The notes: generated by a model from the letters alone, not told the origin. A stretch of 64,000 bases of DNA from JAGPUQ01 sp049325095 (GCA_049325095.1 JBMOPO010000035.1:21813-85812); one strand, 5' to 3'. Positions 49,764-59,133 are shown, counted from the stretch's first letter. Made by a program: numbers and translations.

Positions 49764-52661
49764 TCACCAGGGATATGCATAGGTGCCTTCGGCATAGGGC
49801 GATGCGTCCCGCCGCAGCGCCGCGACCGTATCGGCATCGGCGGCGACGACCCACAGGCCGCGGCGCCGCGCGCCGAACAGGCGCCGGCAGGCGTCCGCCA
49901 GGTCCTCCCTGCCGACCGCCTTCACCGCCGCGGCCAACCGGGGCCGGAAATCGAACGCCCGATAGCGGAGCCCGAGGCTCTCGCGATGGCGGTCGGCCTG
50001 CTCGGCCAGGTTCTTCGGCTGCTCCTCGATGCCGGCCAGCACCGCCCGTTTGAGACGCTCCAGCTCCGCCGGCTGCAGCGCTCCGATCGCCGCGCAGCGG
50101 CCGGCGAGAAAGGCGTCGATCTCCTCGCTCAGGCCGGCGGCCGCGACCCGCGGCGACTGCACGTACAGGATCATGCCCGGGACCCGATTGAACGGCATGA
50201 TCTGGCTGCCGACCACATAGCCGAGCTGAAGCTCGGTGCGCAGCCGGGTGTAGAACGGCGCCTCGATGGATTTCTGCAATACCGCGACCCGGGCGCGTTC
50301 GGCCAGACTGTCGTCGCCGCCCTGCAGATAGAGCAGCACCGCCTGGTCGGCCTGCTCGGCGGCCACGCCGCGCGACGGGGTCCGCTCGGCGGCCTGCAGC
50401 CGCGTCACTTCATGGAGGAATCCCGGGGCGGGCGCACCGATCTCCAGCCGCTTCGCAATCATTCCGGCCAGCCGCCGGGCCTGGTCGCCGTCCAGCACCC
50501 CGCCGGTGTAGACCCGAACCGATGCCCGCCGGTAAAGCTCCGCGCAAAAGCGCCGCAACGCCTCGCCGTCGACGGCCTCCAGCGCCGCCGCCATCGCCAG
50601 TGGCCGCGGCCGGCCATTCAGCAGGGGCGCTAGCTCCATCATGGCCAGCCTGACCGGCCACTCCCGGCGCGTGTTGCGCCACTCGCGGATCAGGCTGGCC
50701 TTGACCCGGGCGAAGCGCCCGGCATCCCAACGCGGCGCCGCCAGCGCCGCCAGCACCCGATCCAGCAGCAGCTCCTGTTTGTCGGCATAGCCATCCAGGT
50801 GAATCTCCAGCCCGCCGTCCCAGCGCTGCAGGTCGAATGCCAGGCCGGCGAGCTCCGCCGGATACAGTGCGGCCTCGAGCTGCTCGCGCACCAGCGCCAG
50901 ATACAGCTCCGCCAGCGCGGCACCCCGCTCGCCGCGCACCGCGGGCACCAGGAGCTGGGCGCTGAACACCGACCTGGGGGTGCCGAAGCGCTGGTCCTGG
51001 TAATGCCACAGTTGAAGCGCCTCGCCATCGGCCAGCAGGGTCGGAGCCGAGTCCGGGCCACCCCGGGCCGACACCGGAAACCGTTCGGGAAGGTAGGGAT
51101 TGGGCCCCGGCAGGCGCAGCGGCGAGTGCTGCGCGCCGGCCGGATCGCGCCAGGCCGCGACCTGCGCGCCCGGTACCGCGCGCGTTTGGTAGGGGACCTG
51201 ATAATGGCGCGACCGGCGCGCCAGGCCGGTAAACTCCGGTGCGGTGACCGCGATCAGCGCCTGGTCCGGGCGCAGCCGGTCCGCCACCGCCGCCAGGGGC
51301 TGTGCGTCGAAGCCCTGCAACACATAGGGACCCCGCAGTACCTCCGCCGGCGGGTAGTCGTGCAGCGACTCGGCCACCTGCAGGACCTGGTCGACGGGCG
51401 GAGCCTTGGGCTGGAAGCGAAAGTCCGCCTGGCGCATCTGCGCCAGCTCGCGGTAGCGCCAGGCCTCCAGGCCCCGCTGGCGGACGGTCTGGAACCACTG
51501 CCAGGTCAGGTCCAGGACCGCGGCGTGCTCGGACACCCCGGCGGGCGTCAGGCCGATGGACAGGGCCAGCGCGGCGCCGCGCCCGGTGTCATAGGCGAGC
51601 CCGGCCTCGAGCCGCTCCGCCCAACCCCGCTCCTTGAGCTCCGCCAGCAGGCTGTGCTCGCTCTCGTCGCCGAGCAAATGACTCAGAAAGATCGCCGGCT
51701 TGACCGCCCACTGAGGCGCCTGCGGGGGGAGCTCGAACACCAGGGCCAGTTCGCGCCGCTCGCGGTCCGGCGCCAGTTGGACCAGCAGCGGGCCGGGTTT
51801 TGCAAGCAGCGGCACGATGCCCGGCGGGGCGGGCGGGGGCCGGCGCTCGACCGCGGCAAACCGGGCCCGAACCATGGCCTCCAGCTCGTCGAGGCCCGCC
51901 TTGCCGGATACCGCGAGCGCCATCCGGTCGGCCGAATAGTGTCGCCGGTAGAAATCGAGCAGCTCGTCGCGAACCGGCCGCCCCTCCAGGTCGGCGAGCG
52001 TCTCCCGATTGCCCACCGAAAACTTCGCCAGCGGGTGCGCCGGATTGATCACCTCGGCGAGGACATCGCCCTGCCGGCGCGCGTCGTCCTTCAACTTGAG
52101 CCGGTACTCCGCATCCACGGCCTCGCGCTCCCGCGCCACATATTCGGCATCGAACCTGGGGGCGATGAAAAACTGGGCGAAACGGTCGAGAGCGGATTCC
52201 AGATACGCCGCGTCGACCTCGAAGAAGAAGGTCGTCCGGTCGAGGCTGGTGTAGGCATTGTGGCTGCCCCCGTGGGCGCTGATGAACTCCTGGTAGGCGC
52301 CCGGCTCGGGATACTTCTCGGTGCCCAGAAACAGCATGTGTTCGAGAAAATGGGCCAGCCCGGGGCGATCCTCCGGATTGTCGAAACTGCCCACCGCCAC
52401 GCTGAGCGCGGCCGCGGCCTTGTCGGCGGCGGGATCGGCAATCAACACCACCTGCAGCCCGTTGTCGAGCCGCAGGTAGCGGTAGCCGCGATCGTCGGCG
52501 GGGCTGCGCAGGATCCCGACCTCGCCCCCGTCGGCGACCGGCGCGGACCGCCACCACAGGTCCTCGCCGGCGGCCTCGCCCCGCGCGGCCAGCGCGACCC
52601 CTGCCAGGACCAGGGCCCACCAGGCCACCCAGGCCGCCAAACCCGTTCGCGCCGCCCTCAT
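49764..52661 (-). CDS. ptrA: Pitrilysin/insulinase-type M16 zinc protease, periplasmic
   Basis: A 965-residue protease with a signal peptide (hydrophobic residues about 9-26). The inverted zinc motif HFLEH is at 104-108 with the third ligand in the helix EREAVDAEYRLKLK about 75 residues further. The length and two-half architecture match pitrilysin (962 residues in E. coli), which degrades small peptides in the periplasm. The long open frame goes on upstream, but the signal peptide begins at the ATG at 52661, which overlaps the stop of the upstream permease gene as ATGA. Confidence 0.88.
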   Translation of the reverse strand: MRAARTGLAAWVAWWALVLAGVALAARGEAAGEDLWWRSAPVADGGEVGILRSPADDRGYRYLRLDNGLQVVLIADPAADKAAAALSVAVGSFDNPEDRPGLAHFLEHMLFLGTEKYPEPGAYQEFISAHGGSHNAYTSLDRTTFFFEVDAAYLESALDRFAQFFIAPRFDAEYVAREREAVDAEYRLKLKDDARRQGDVLAEVINPAHPLAKFSVGNRETLADLEGRPVRDELLDFYRRHYSADRMALAVSGKAGLDELEAMVRARFAAVERRPPPAPPGIVPLLAKPGPLLVQLAPDRERRELALVFELPPQAPQWAVKPAIFLSHLLGDESEHSLLAELKERGWAERLEAGLAYDTGRGAALALSIGLTPAGVSEHAAVLDLTWQWFQTVRQRGLEAWRYRELAQMRQADFRFQPKAPPVDQVLQVAESLHDYPPAEVLRGPYVLQGFDAQPLAAVADRLRPDQALIAVTAPEFTGLARRSRHYQVPYQTRAVPGAQVAAWRDPAGAQHSPLRLPGPNPYLPERFPVSARGGPDSAPTLLADGEALQLWHYQDQRFGTPRSVFSAQLLVPAVRGERGAALAELYLALVREQLEAALYPAELAGLAFDLQRWDGGLEIHLDGYADKQELLLDRVLAALAAPRWDAGRFARVKASLIREWRNTRREWPVRLAMMELAPLLNGRPRPLAMAAALEAVDGEALRRFCAELYRRASVRVYTGGVLDGDQARRLAGMIAKRLEIGAPAPGFLHEVTRLQAAERTPSRGVAAEQADQAVLLYLQGGDDSLAERARVAVLQKSIEAPFYTRLRTELQLGYVVGSQIMPFNRVPGMILYVQSPRVAAAGLSEEIDAFLAGRCAAIGALQPAELERLKRAVLAGIEEQPKNLAEQADRHRESLGLRYRAFDFRPRLAAAVKAVGREDLADACRRLFGARRRGLWVVAADADTVAALRRDASPYAEGTYAYPW

Positions 52662-53746
52662 TCCCCGACCCCCGCGGCCGGCGCCGGGACGCCCGGCGCC
52701 TGGGCTCGCGGCCAGGCGTTGTAGAGCGCCTTCACCAGGGTGGCCAGGGGGATGGCGAAAAACACCCCCCACAGCCCCCAGATGCCGCCGAACAGCAGCA
52801 CCGCGAGAATGATCGCGATGGGATGCAGGTTGACCGCTTCGGAAAACAGGACCGGGACCAGCACGTTGCCATCCAGAAATTGAATCACCAGATAGGCACC
52901 GCACAGGGTCAAAAATTCCCCGCCCCAGCCCCACTGGAAGTACCCCACCCAGACCACCGGCACGGTGACCACCGCTGCGCCCAGGTAGGGGATCACCACC
53001 GACAGCCCCACCAGCAGGCCGAGCAGCGCGGCGTAGTTGACCCCGAGCAGGGCGAACACCACATAGGTCACGATACCGACGATGACGATTTCCACCACCT
53101 TGCCGCGCACGTAATTGGCCATCTGCTCGTTCATCTCGCGCGCGATGCGGCGCATCACCGGCCGCTCCGCCGGCAGCAGGTCCGACAGCATGTGCAGCAA
53201 TTCGGCCCGGTCCTTGAGCAGGAAGAACACCAGCAGCGGCACCAGCAGCACATAGACCAGCAGTCCGACCAGATTGGGAAACCAGCTCACCGAAGACGAC
53301 AGCAGGCCCTCCGCCATGTGGGTGATCTCGCGGCTGGTGTAGCGCAGCAGTTCGGCCAGTTGCTCCTCGGAGATCAGGTGCGGGTAGTGCTGCGGCAACT
53401 GCAACAGCCGCTCCTGCCAGGCCCGCACCATGCCCGGCACCTCGGACAGCAGGTTGATCGACTGTTGCGCCGTGACCGGCAACAGGAAGAAGGCGCCGAG
53501 CAGGACCGCGCCCAGGAAGGCGAGAAAAACCAGCCACACCGCGATCAGGTGCGGGACCCGCCAGCGCTCCAGCCGGGCGACCGGACCCTGCAGCAGGAAG
53601 GCGAACACCAGCGCCGCGAGAAGCGGGCCCAGCAGATCGCCGAGGACCACGATCGCGACCACCGCCGCCAGCAGTATCAGCGCCAGCAGCACCGCTTCCT
53701 CGTTGCTCAGGTAGCGGTGAATCCAGCGCTCCAACACCTTCCACAT
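52658..53746 (-). CDS. perM: PerM/AI-2E-family inner-membrane permease
   Basis: A 362-residue membrane protein of the AI-2E exporter/PerM family. Pairs of hydrophobic helices lie at the start (about residues 17-50) and several more at the end (about 205-340), with a soluble, helical part in between. Family blocks include VVIPYLGAAVVTVPVVWVG, LDGNVLVPVLFSEAVNLHP and GGIWGLWGVFFAIPLATLVK. Transport substrates are disputed in the family. It overlaps the M16 protease gene by 4 nt. Confidence 0.85.
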   Translation of the reverse strand: MWKVLERWIHRYLSNEEAVLLALILLAAVVAIVVLGDLLGPLLAALVFAFLLQGPVARLERWRVPHLIAVWLVFLAFLGAVLLGAFFLLPVTAQQSINLLSEVPGMVRAWQERLLQLPQHYPHLISEEQLAELLRYTSREITHMAEGLLSSSVSWFPNLVGLLVYVLLVPLLVFFLLKDRAELLHMLSDLLPAERPVMRRIAREMNEQMANYVRGKVVEIVIVGIVTYVVFALLGVNYAALLGLLVGLSVVIPYLGAAVVTVPVVWVGYFQWGWGGEFLTLCGAYLVIQFLDGNVLVPVLFSEAVNLHPIAIILAVLLFGGIWGLWGVFFAIPLATLVKALYNAWPRAQAPGVPAPAAGVGE

Positions 53747-53894
53747 GGAGCTGTCCTTATCGAGAAATGGCGCGGGGCCGGCAGCGATGCCCGTCCCCGC
53801 AACCGGGAACCGGTGCTACCATCCAGGGGTCCAACCAGCGCCTTACGCCCAGCCACCGACCACCCGCCGCAGTGCGCCCCAGAGCCCAACCGAC

Positions 53895-55358
53895 TTGAAG
53901 ACCCCATTCTACTGTGCCCGCTGGCTCGTCGCCGTGCTCTGCGCGCTCACCGCGCTCGGCGGCCGGCCGACCGCCGCGGCCGACATCCGGCTGCCCGCGC
54001 TGGGCGACAGCAGCTCCGCCACCATCTCGCCCCAGCAGGAGGACGAGTTGGGCCGTGCCTGGCTGATGGCCTTCCGCCGCCAGGTACGCGTCCATCAGGA
54101 CCCGCAGCTCCAGCACTATCTCGAAACCCTGATCGCCCGGCTCGCCGCCCACAGCGAACTGCCGGATCGCAACCTGCAACTGGTGATCGTGGAGAATCCG
54201 TCGATCAACGCCTTCGCGGTTCCCGGCGGAGTGGTCGGCGTGCACACCGGCCTGTTCGAACAGGCGCGCACCGAACACCAGCTGGCCTCGGTGCTGACCC
54301 ACGAACTGGCGCACCTGAGCCAGCGCCACTTCGCGCGCCGGCTCGATGCCCAGCGCCGCTCCTCGGTGGTCGGCCTGGCCGGGCTGCTCACCGGACTGGT
54401 GCTGGCCGCCACGGTCGGCGGCGACGCCGGGATGGCGGCCATGACCGCCTCCCAGGCGGCGATGCTCGACGAATCCCTGCGCTACAGCCGCCAGAACGAA
54501 CAGGAGGCGGATCGGGTCGGGATCGACACCCTGTACCGGGCGGGCATGGATCCCATGGGCGCGCCGGAAATGTTCGAGCGCATGCTGGCCGCCACCAGGT
54601 ACACCGGGCAGCGCCCGCCGGAGTTCCTGCTCAGCCACCCGCTGACCGAGTCCCGGGTCGCGGACGTCCGCGCCCGGGTGGCCAAATATCCGCCGCGCCA
54701 GTATCCGGACAGCCTCGACTACCAGTTGATGCGCGCGCGGATCCAGTTGGCCGCCGCCGAGCGCCCGGAACAGGCCGCCGCCCAGTTTCGCGACCGCATG
54801 GCCGGCGGCGCGCTCGACCGGGTCGCCGCCCGCTACGGCTTGGCCCTGGCACTGAGCGCCCAGGGCGACCACGAGGGCGCGCGCAGGCACCTCGCCGAAC
54901 TGGCGGAGGCGGACCCGGGGAACCGGCTCTACCGGATGGCGTTGATTGACATCGAGCGGGCTGCCGGCAACCCCGAAGCCGCCATTCACCGGGCCACCCG
55001 CCTGGTCGACGAGGTGCCGGACTACTACCCGGCGCGGGCGGTCCTGGCCGCCAGTCTGACCGACGCGCACCGCTACGGAGAGGCGGAAAAAGTCCTCGAA
55101 GGACTGGCCGCCGACCGGCCGGCGGATCCCCAGATCTGGTTCGACCTGGCCGAGATCAGCGGGCTGGCGGGCGACATCCCCGGGGTGCACCTCGCGCGCG
55201 CCGAATATTTCACGCTGATCGGGGTGTTCGACCAGGCGCGCAAACACCTCGATCATGCGCGCCGGTTGCAGGCACAGAACTTCCGCCAGGTCGCCATGAT
55301 CGACCAGCGGCAGCGGGAAATCGAACAGCTCGAACGGCAGCTGGAAAAACTGCGCTAG
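53895..55358 (+). CDS. bepA: BepA-like periplasmic M48 metalloprotease/chaperone with TPR domain
   Basis: A 487-residue protein, the same length as E. coli BepA. It helps outer-membrane protein assembly, especially LptD, and degrades misfolded ones. The zinc site is HELAH at 136-140 with the third ligand Glu204 in NEQEADRVG, close to those of E. coli (136, 140, 201). The C-terminal 170 residues form TPR repeats. I chose TTG at 53895 because a signal peptide starts there (TPFYCARWLVAVLCALTAL then PTAAA); the ATG at 53745 is possible but adds 50 residues of unlikely sequence. It is divergent from perM. Confidence 0.85.
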   Translation: MKTPFYCARWLVAVLCALTALGGRPTAAADIRLPALGDSSSATISPQQEDELGRAWLMAFRRQVRVHQDPQLQHYLETLIARLAAHSELPDRNLQLVIVENPSINAFAVPGGVVGVHTGLFEQARTEHQLASVLTHELAHLSQRHFARRLDAQRRSSVVGLAGLLTGLVLAATVGGDAGMAAMTASQAAMLDESLRYSRQNEQEADRVGIDTLYRAGMDPMGAPEMFERMLAATRYTGQRPPEFLLSHPLTESRVADVRARVAKYPPRQYPDSLDYQLMRARIQLAAAERPEQAAAQFRDRMAGGALDRVAARYGLALALSAQGDHEGARRHLAELAEADPGNRLYRMALIDIERAAGNPEAAIHRATRLVDEVPDYYPARAVLAASLTDAHRYGEAEKVLEGLAADRPADPQIWFDLAEISGLAGDIPGVHLARAEYFTLIGVFDQARKHLDHARRLQAQNFRQVAMIDQRQREIEQLERQLEKLR

Positions 55359-55383
55359 CCGCCGCGTGCGCCAACGCCTGTGC

Positions 55384-55415
55384 CCGGGCAGGGCGCCAAA
55401 AAACGCCCTGCCCGG
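55384..55415. terminator. Terminator-like hairpin after bepA
   Basis: A perfect 12-bp stem CCGGGCAGGGCG / CGCCCTGCCCGG with loop CCAAAAAA, 26 bp after the bepA stop and facing the convergent CDGSH gene. No T-run follows on the plus strand; it is the first of three strong hairpins in this gap. Confidence 0.5.
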
Positions 55416-55437
55416 CGCCGCAGGGAGGCGCCGCATC

Positions 55438-55532
55438 GAAAATCAACCGCGCAACTGTTGATTTTCTGAGCGAGCGCGGACAGGTGCCACAGCGAAGCGA
55501 GTTGCAAAAGCCCATGGAGGGGCTTTTGCAAC
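55438..55532. repeat. Two further strong hairpins upstream of the CDGSH gene end
   Basis: Two perfect stems: GAAAATCAAC/GTTGATTTTC (55438-55466, 9-base loop) and GTTGCAAAAGCCC/GGGCTTTTGCAAC (55501-55532, 6-base loop). Read on the minus strand the second one starts 2 bp after the CDGSH stop codon. Their layout as a chain of hairpins after a stop codon recalls the repeat family, although the sequence is unrelated to copies A-C. Confidence 0.6.
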
Positions 55533-55534
55533 AG

Positions 55535-55777
55535 CTAGGCTCCCCCCTTGTGGCTGCCATCGCACAGCGGCGCCTTGGCGGTCGCCTTGCAGCCGCAGAA
55601 ATAGACAGTCCTGGCATCCCCGGCTTCATAGCGCACCGGGGCCAGGCCGGTGCCCTTGTGGGAACCGTCGCAAAAGGGCTGTTGGGCGCTGCGGCCGCAG
55701 GCGCACCAGAAATAGGTCTTGCCGGCCTCGACGGCCACCGGGAAGGGCCCGTCGGCAGCTCTCAGCGGACTTTCCAT
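55535..55777 (-). CDS. Small double-CDGSH iron-sulfur protein
   Basis: An 80-residue protein with two CDGSH-type motifs, CACGRSAQQPFCDGSH and CGCKATAKAPLCDGSH. Each can bind one [2Fe-2S] cluster through three Cys and one His. Such small tandem proteins of bacteria are related to mitoNEET, with suggested roles in iron-sulfur or redox sensing, not proven here. The ATG at 55777 follows GGAGCG and begins 29 bp after the CitE-like gene, so the three genes from maoC may be co-transcribed. A longer frame (from 55939) lacks similarity. Confidence 0.88.
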   Translation of the reverse strand: MESPLRAADGPFPVAVEAGKTYFWCACGRSAQQPFCDGSHKGTGLAPVRYEAGDARTVYFCGCKATAKAPLCDGSHKGGA

Positions 55778-55806
55778 TCGCTCCTCCGTGTTGCCCGCAG
55801 ATCCCC

Positions 55807-56679
55807 TCAGTAAGCCGCGGCGCGGGCGATGAGCCGCTGGGCCTGGGTGTAATGGGGTTTGTCGAGCATGATGCCATCGAGACCCACCACCCCGGTATCC
55901 GGGTTGGCCTCGAAGGCCGCCACCACCCGGCGCGCCCACTCCAGTTCCTGTTCGCCGACCGAGAACACCCGGTTGATGGTGTCGACCTGGTTGGGGTGGA
56001 TCGCCATCATGCAGGTGAAGCCCGCCCGGCGCGCCCCCAGGGCCGCCTGCTCCAGGCCGGCGTCGTCCTTATAGTCGGTGAACACCGTGTTGCAGGGCTC
56101 GATGCCGGCCGCCGCGGCGGCGGCCAGGCACAGGGCGCGGGCGGTGCGGAACAGGTCGTCCCAGCTGCCGTCCGGCAGCAGGTGGGTCTCGGCGCCGACG
56201 TCGGCGGAGAGATCGAATTCCCCCCAGCTGACATAGGCCAGGCGCGGGCTGGCGCCGGCCAGTCCGCCCAGGTTGAGCAGGCCCTGACCGGTCTCGGTGC
56301 CGATCACCAGGATGCGGATGTGGCCGGGAGTCACACCCTCGCGGACTTCCAGGGCACTGAGGTAATGGTCGAGCCGGATGACGTCTTCGCGCGTGCGGTA
56401 CTTGGGCAGCAGCACATAGTCCGGCGCGCCGCCGGCCACGGCGGCGAGATCGTCGAGGGTCATGTGACCGTCGAGCGGATTGATGCGGACCAGCAGTTTC
56501 TTGCGGCGACCGCCCGGCGGGCGCGCGTCGAGATAGGCTCGCGCCAGCCGCCGCGCCTCCTTCTTGCGCGACACGGCCACCGAATCCTCGAGGTCGAGGA
56601 TCAGGCCGTCGGCATTGGTGCCCTCGCCCTTGGCGATCTTCTTCTCGCTGTCGGCGGGCAGAAACAGCATGGAGCGCAT
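55807..56679 (-). CDS. CitE/HpcH-like acyl-CoA lyase
   Basis: A 290-residue HpcH/HpaI aldolase (CitE-like) fold. Motifs are MLFLPADSEKKI, LILDLEDSVAVSRK, VRINPLDG, LIGTETGQGLLN-like VIGTETGQGLL and SWGEFDLSADVG, which supply the metal-binding Glu and Asp. With a MaoC hydratase 12 bp upstream it resembles hydratase-lyase pairs acting on branched C4/C5 acyl-CoA (beta-methylmalyl- or citramalyl-CoA type). The exact substrate cannot be decided. Confidence 0.82.
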   Translation of the reverse strand: MRSMLFLPADSEKKIAKGEGTNADGLILDLEDSVAVSRKKEARRLARAYLDARPPGGRRKKLLVRINPLDGHMTLDDLAAVAGGAPDYVLLPKYRTREDVIRLDHYLSALEVREGVTPGHIRILVIGTETGQGLLNLGGLAGASPRLAYVSWGEFDLSADVGAETHLLPDGSWDDLFRTARALCLAAAAAAGIEPCNTVFTDYKDDAGLEQAALGARRAGFTCMMAIHPNQVDTINRVFSVGEQELEWARRVVAAFEANPDTGVVGLDGIMLDKPHYTQAQRLIARAAAY

Positions 56680-56691
56680 GGCGAATCCCCC

Positions 56692-57144
56692 TCAGGCCGA
56701 CTTGAGCTTCATCAGCGCGGTGCGCTTGCAGGTCGCCACCAGTTCGTCGCGCTGGTTGAAGCCCTCGTGGAGGAAATGGACGATGCCCGAGTCGTTGCGG
56801 GACTTGCTGATGCGCTTCTCGAGCACCGTGGTGCGGGCGCGAATGGTGTCGCCGTGAAAGACCGGGCGCGGAAAGGCGACGTCGGTCATGCCCAGATTGC
56901 CCAGGGTGGTGCCCAGGGTGAGCTCGGTGACCTGGACCCCGACCACCAGCGCCAGGGTGAACATGCTGTTGACGATGCGTTGACCGTAGATGCTGTTTTT
57001 GGAGAATTCGGCGTCGATGTGCAGCGGCTGGGTGTTCATGGTCAGACAGCTGAACAGCATGTTGTCGTACTCGGTCACGGTGCGGCGCACCTCGTGATCG
57101 AATACCTGACCTTCGTTGAACTCCTCGAAATACAGACCGGCCAT
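56692..57144 (-). CDS. MaoC-like acyl-CoA hydratase
   Basis: A 150-residue hot-dog fold hydratase. The block DNMLFSCLTMNTQPLHIDAEF contains the Asp-x4-His-like active-site arrangement of MaoC-type enoyl-CoA hydratases. I start at the ATG at 57144, preceded by GGAGGAAC; the codon at 57213 would add a part of the intergenic region. It is first in a likely operon with the CitE-like lyase and the CDGSH protein and divergent from the nitroreductase gene. Confidence 0.85.
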   Translation of the reverse strand: MAGLYFEEFNEGQVFDHEVRRTVTEYDNMLFSCLTMNTQPLHIDAEFSKNSIYGQRIVNSMFTLALVVGVQVTELTLGTTLGNLGMTDVAFPRPVFHGDTIRARTTVLEKRISKSRNDSGIVHFLHEGFNQRDELVATCKRTALMKLKSA

Positions 57145-57239
57145 CGCGTGTTCCTCCGGGACATGGGTGCGAAACAGGTCGCGCGATTGTAGCATCAGGC
57201 CTGCGCCGTCCACCCCAACGCCGGTTCCGAGAGCCCTCC

Positions 57240-57935
57240 ATGGAGAACACCGCCTTTTCCGCCGCCGAGCGCGCCGCCTTCGAGCGCATCGTCCACAGCC
57301 GCCGCTCGGTGCGCGGCTTTCTGCCCGACCCGGTCCCGCCCCGGGTGCTGCGCGAGGTGTTCGAACTCGCCCAGCAGGCGCCGTCCAACTGCAATGTGCA
57401 GCCCTGGCAGGTGGTGGTGGCCTCCGGGGCGGCCTGCCGCGCGATCCGCGCGAAACTCCTGGAGGCGGTGACCTCGGGCCGGCCGGTGACCAGCGACTAC
57501 CAGCGCGTCGAGGAATTTCCCGGCATCATGCGCCGGCGCCAGATCGACACCGCGGTGCGGCTGTACGGCAACATGGGCATCGCCCGCGACGACCGTGCCG
57601 GGCGGCGCCGGGCCATGCTGCGCAACTACGAGTTCTTCGACGCGCCCCACGTCGCCTTCATCGGCATGGATCGCAGATTCCATGAGACGGTGGCGCTCGA
57701 CGTGGGCATGTACGCCCAGACCCTGATGTTGGCCATGACCGCGCACGGTATCGCCTCCTGCGCCCAGGCCGCCGTGAGCCGCTTTCCGGAAATCATCCGC
57801 GCGCACTTCGACATCCCGGACGACATCGGCATCCTGATGGGGCTGTCCTTCGGCTACGAGGATACCGCGGTGCCCGCCAACCGCACCCGGGTGCCGCGCG
57901 CTCCCCTGGGGGAACAGGTCCGATTCGTCGACTGA
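57240..57935 (+). CDS. Nitroreductase-family flavoprotein
   Basis: A 231-residue FMN-binding reductase. The N-terminal FMN-phosphate motif RRSVRGFLPDPVPPRVL is typical for the family, and the block QQAPSNCNVQPWQVVVA follows; the C-terminal GLSFGYEDT ends the fold. It may reduce nitro groups, quinones or flavin analogues with NAD(P)H. It is divergent from the MaoC gene (95 bp) and convergent with nadA (9 bp between stops). Confidence 0.85.
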   Translation: MENTAFSAAERAAFERIVHSRRSVRGFLPDPVPPRVLREVFELAQQAPSNCNVQPWQVVVASGAACRAIRAKLLEAVTSGRPVTSDYQRVEEFPGIMRRRQIDTAVRLYGNMGIARDDRAGRRRAMLRNYEFFDAPHVAFIGMDRRFHETVALDVGMYAQTLMLAMTAHGIASCAQAAVSRFPEIIRAHFDIPDDIGILMGLSFGYEDTAVPANRTRVPRAPLGEQVRFVD

Positions 57936-57944
57936 GCGCACCGC

Positions 57945-59021
57945 TCAATCGCCGGAGAGCTGGGCCTCGCGGAAGTCCAGCATGCGCTGCAGGGGGATCA
58001 TGGCGCGGCGCCCCAGCTCGGGATCGACCAGCACCTCGTTGGCGCCCTGTTCCAGGGAGTCGGCTAGGTTGCGCAGATGGTTCATCGCCATCCAGGGACA
58101 GTGGCCGCAGCTGCGGCAGGTGGCGCCGTGGCCGGCGGTGGGCGCGATGATCAGCTCCTTGTCGGGCGCCGCCTGCTGCATCTTGTAGAAGATGCCCTGG
58201 TCGGTGGCGACGATGCAGCGCGCATGGGGCAGATCGCGCGCCGCGGCGATCAACTGCGAGGTCGAACCCACCGCATCGGCCATTTCGATCACTGCCGCCG
58301 GCGACTCCGGGTGCACCAGCACCGCGGCGTCCGGGTACAGCCGCTTGAGGTCCTGCAGCCCGCGCAGCTTGAACTCCTCGTGCACCACGCAACTGCCGTT
58401 CCAGAGCAGCATATCGGCGCCGGTCTGGTGTTGTACGTAACGCCCCAGATGCTGGTCCGGCGCCCACAGGATTCTGTGGCCCTGGCGGTCCAGGTGATCG
58501 ACCACGTCGAGGGCGATGCTGGAAGTCACCACCCAGTCGGCGCGCGCCTTGACCGCCGCCGAGGTGTTGGCATAGACCACCACGGTGCGGTCCGGATGCT
58601 GATCGCAAAAGGCGGCGAATTCGTCGGCCGGGCAGCCGATGTCCAGGGAGCAGGTGGCCTCCAGGGTCGGCATCAGCACGGTCTTCTCCGGGGTGAGGAT
58701 CTTGGCGGTCTCGCCCATGAAACGCACTCCGGCCACCACCAGGGTGGAGGCCGGATGCCGCTTGCCGAAGCGCGCCATCTCCAGCGAGTCGGAGACGATG
58801 CCGCCGGTCTCCTCGGCGAGCGCCTGGATCGCCGCGTCCGTGTAGTAGTGGGCGACGATGACCGCTTCCTTCTCGACCAGCAGGCGCCGGATGCGGGCGC
58901 TGTCCGCGGCGCGCTCCTCTGGTGCCTCATGGGCGGGCTCGGCGACGCGGTCGAGGTGCGCGATCACGATTTCCCGAAATCGGGCGCCGTCGGCGATGGC
59001 GAGGCGGGATTGATCAGCCAT
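57945..59021 (-). CDS. nadA: Quinolinate synthase
   Basis: A 358-residue [4Fe-4S] enzyme that condenses iminoaspartate with dihydroxyacetone phosphate to give quinolinate for NAD. Cluster Cys candidates are in ATCSLDIGCPA, NGSCVVHEE and CRSCGHCPW, matching the E. coli-type spacing. Other blocks are VAHYYTDAAIQALAEETGG and NTSAAVKARADWVVTSS. I start at the ATG at 59021, the family start, rather than at 59060. tRNA-Lys lies 112 bp upstream on the same strand. Confidence 0.93.
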   Translation of the reverse strand: MADQSRLAIADGARFREIVIAHLDRVAEPAHEAPEERAADSARIRRLLVEKEAVIVAHYYTDAAIQALAEETGGIVSDSLEMARFGKRHPASTLVVAGVRFMGETAKILTPEKTVLMPTLEATCSLDIGCPADEFAAFCDQHPDRTVVVYANTSAAVKARADWVVTSSIALDVVDHLDRQGHRILWAPDQHLGRYVQHQTGADMLLWNGSCVVHEEFKLRGLQDLKRLYPDAAVLVHPESPAAVIEMADAVGSTSQLIAAARDLPHARCIVATDQGIFYKMQQAAPDKELIIAPTAGHGATCRSCGHCPWMAMNHLRNLADSLEQGANEVLVDPELGRRAMIPLQRMLDFREAQLSGD

Positions 59022-59133
59022 GGAATGATTGGGAGGCGGGGCGGCGCCCGATTCTAGCACGGCGCCGGCGCCATCCCGCCGGGCGGCGCGACCATCCGGG
59101 CGGTGCCGAAACGCGAAAAACGCCGGGGATCTA

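Noticed and set aside
49764..53744. A 1326-codon frame suggesting a permease-protease fusion
   Set aside because: The first 360 codons are the permease gene in another frame. The protease has its own start with a signal peptide at 52661, and the permease has its own stop at 52658.
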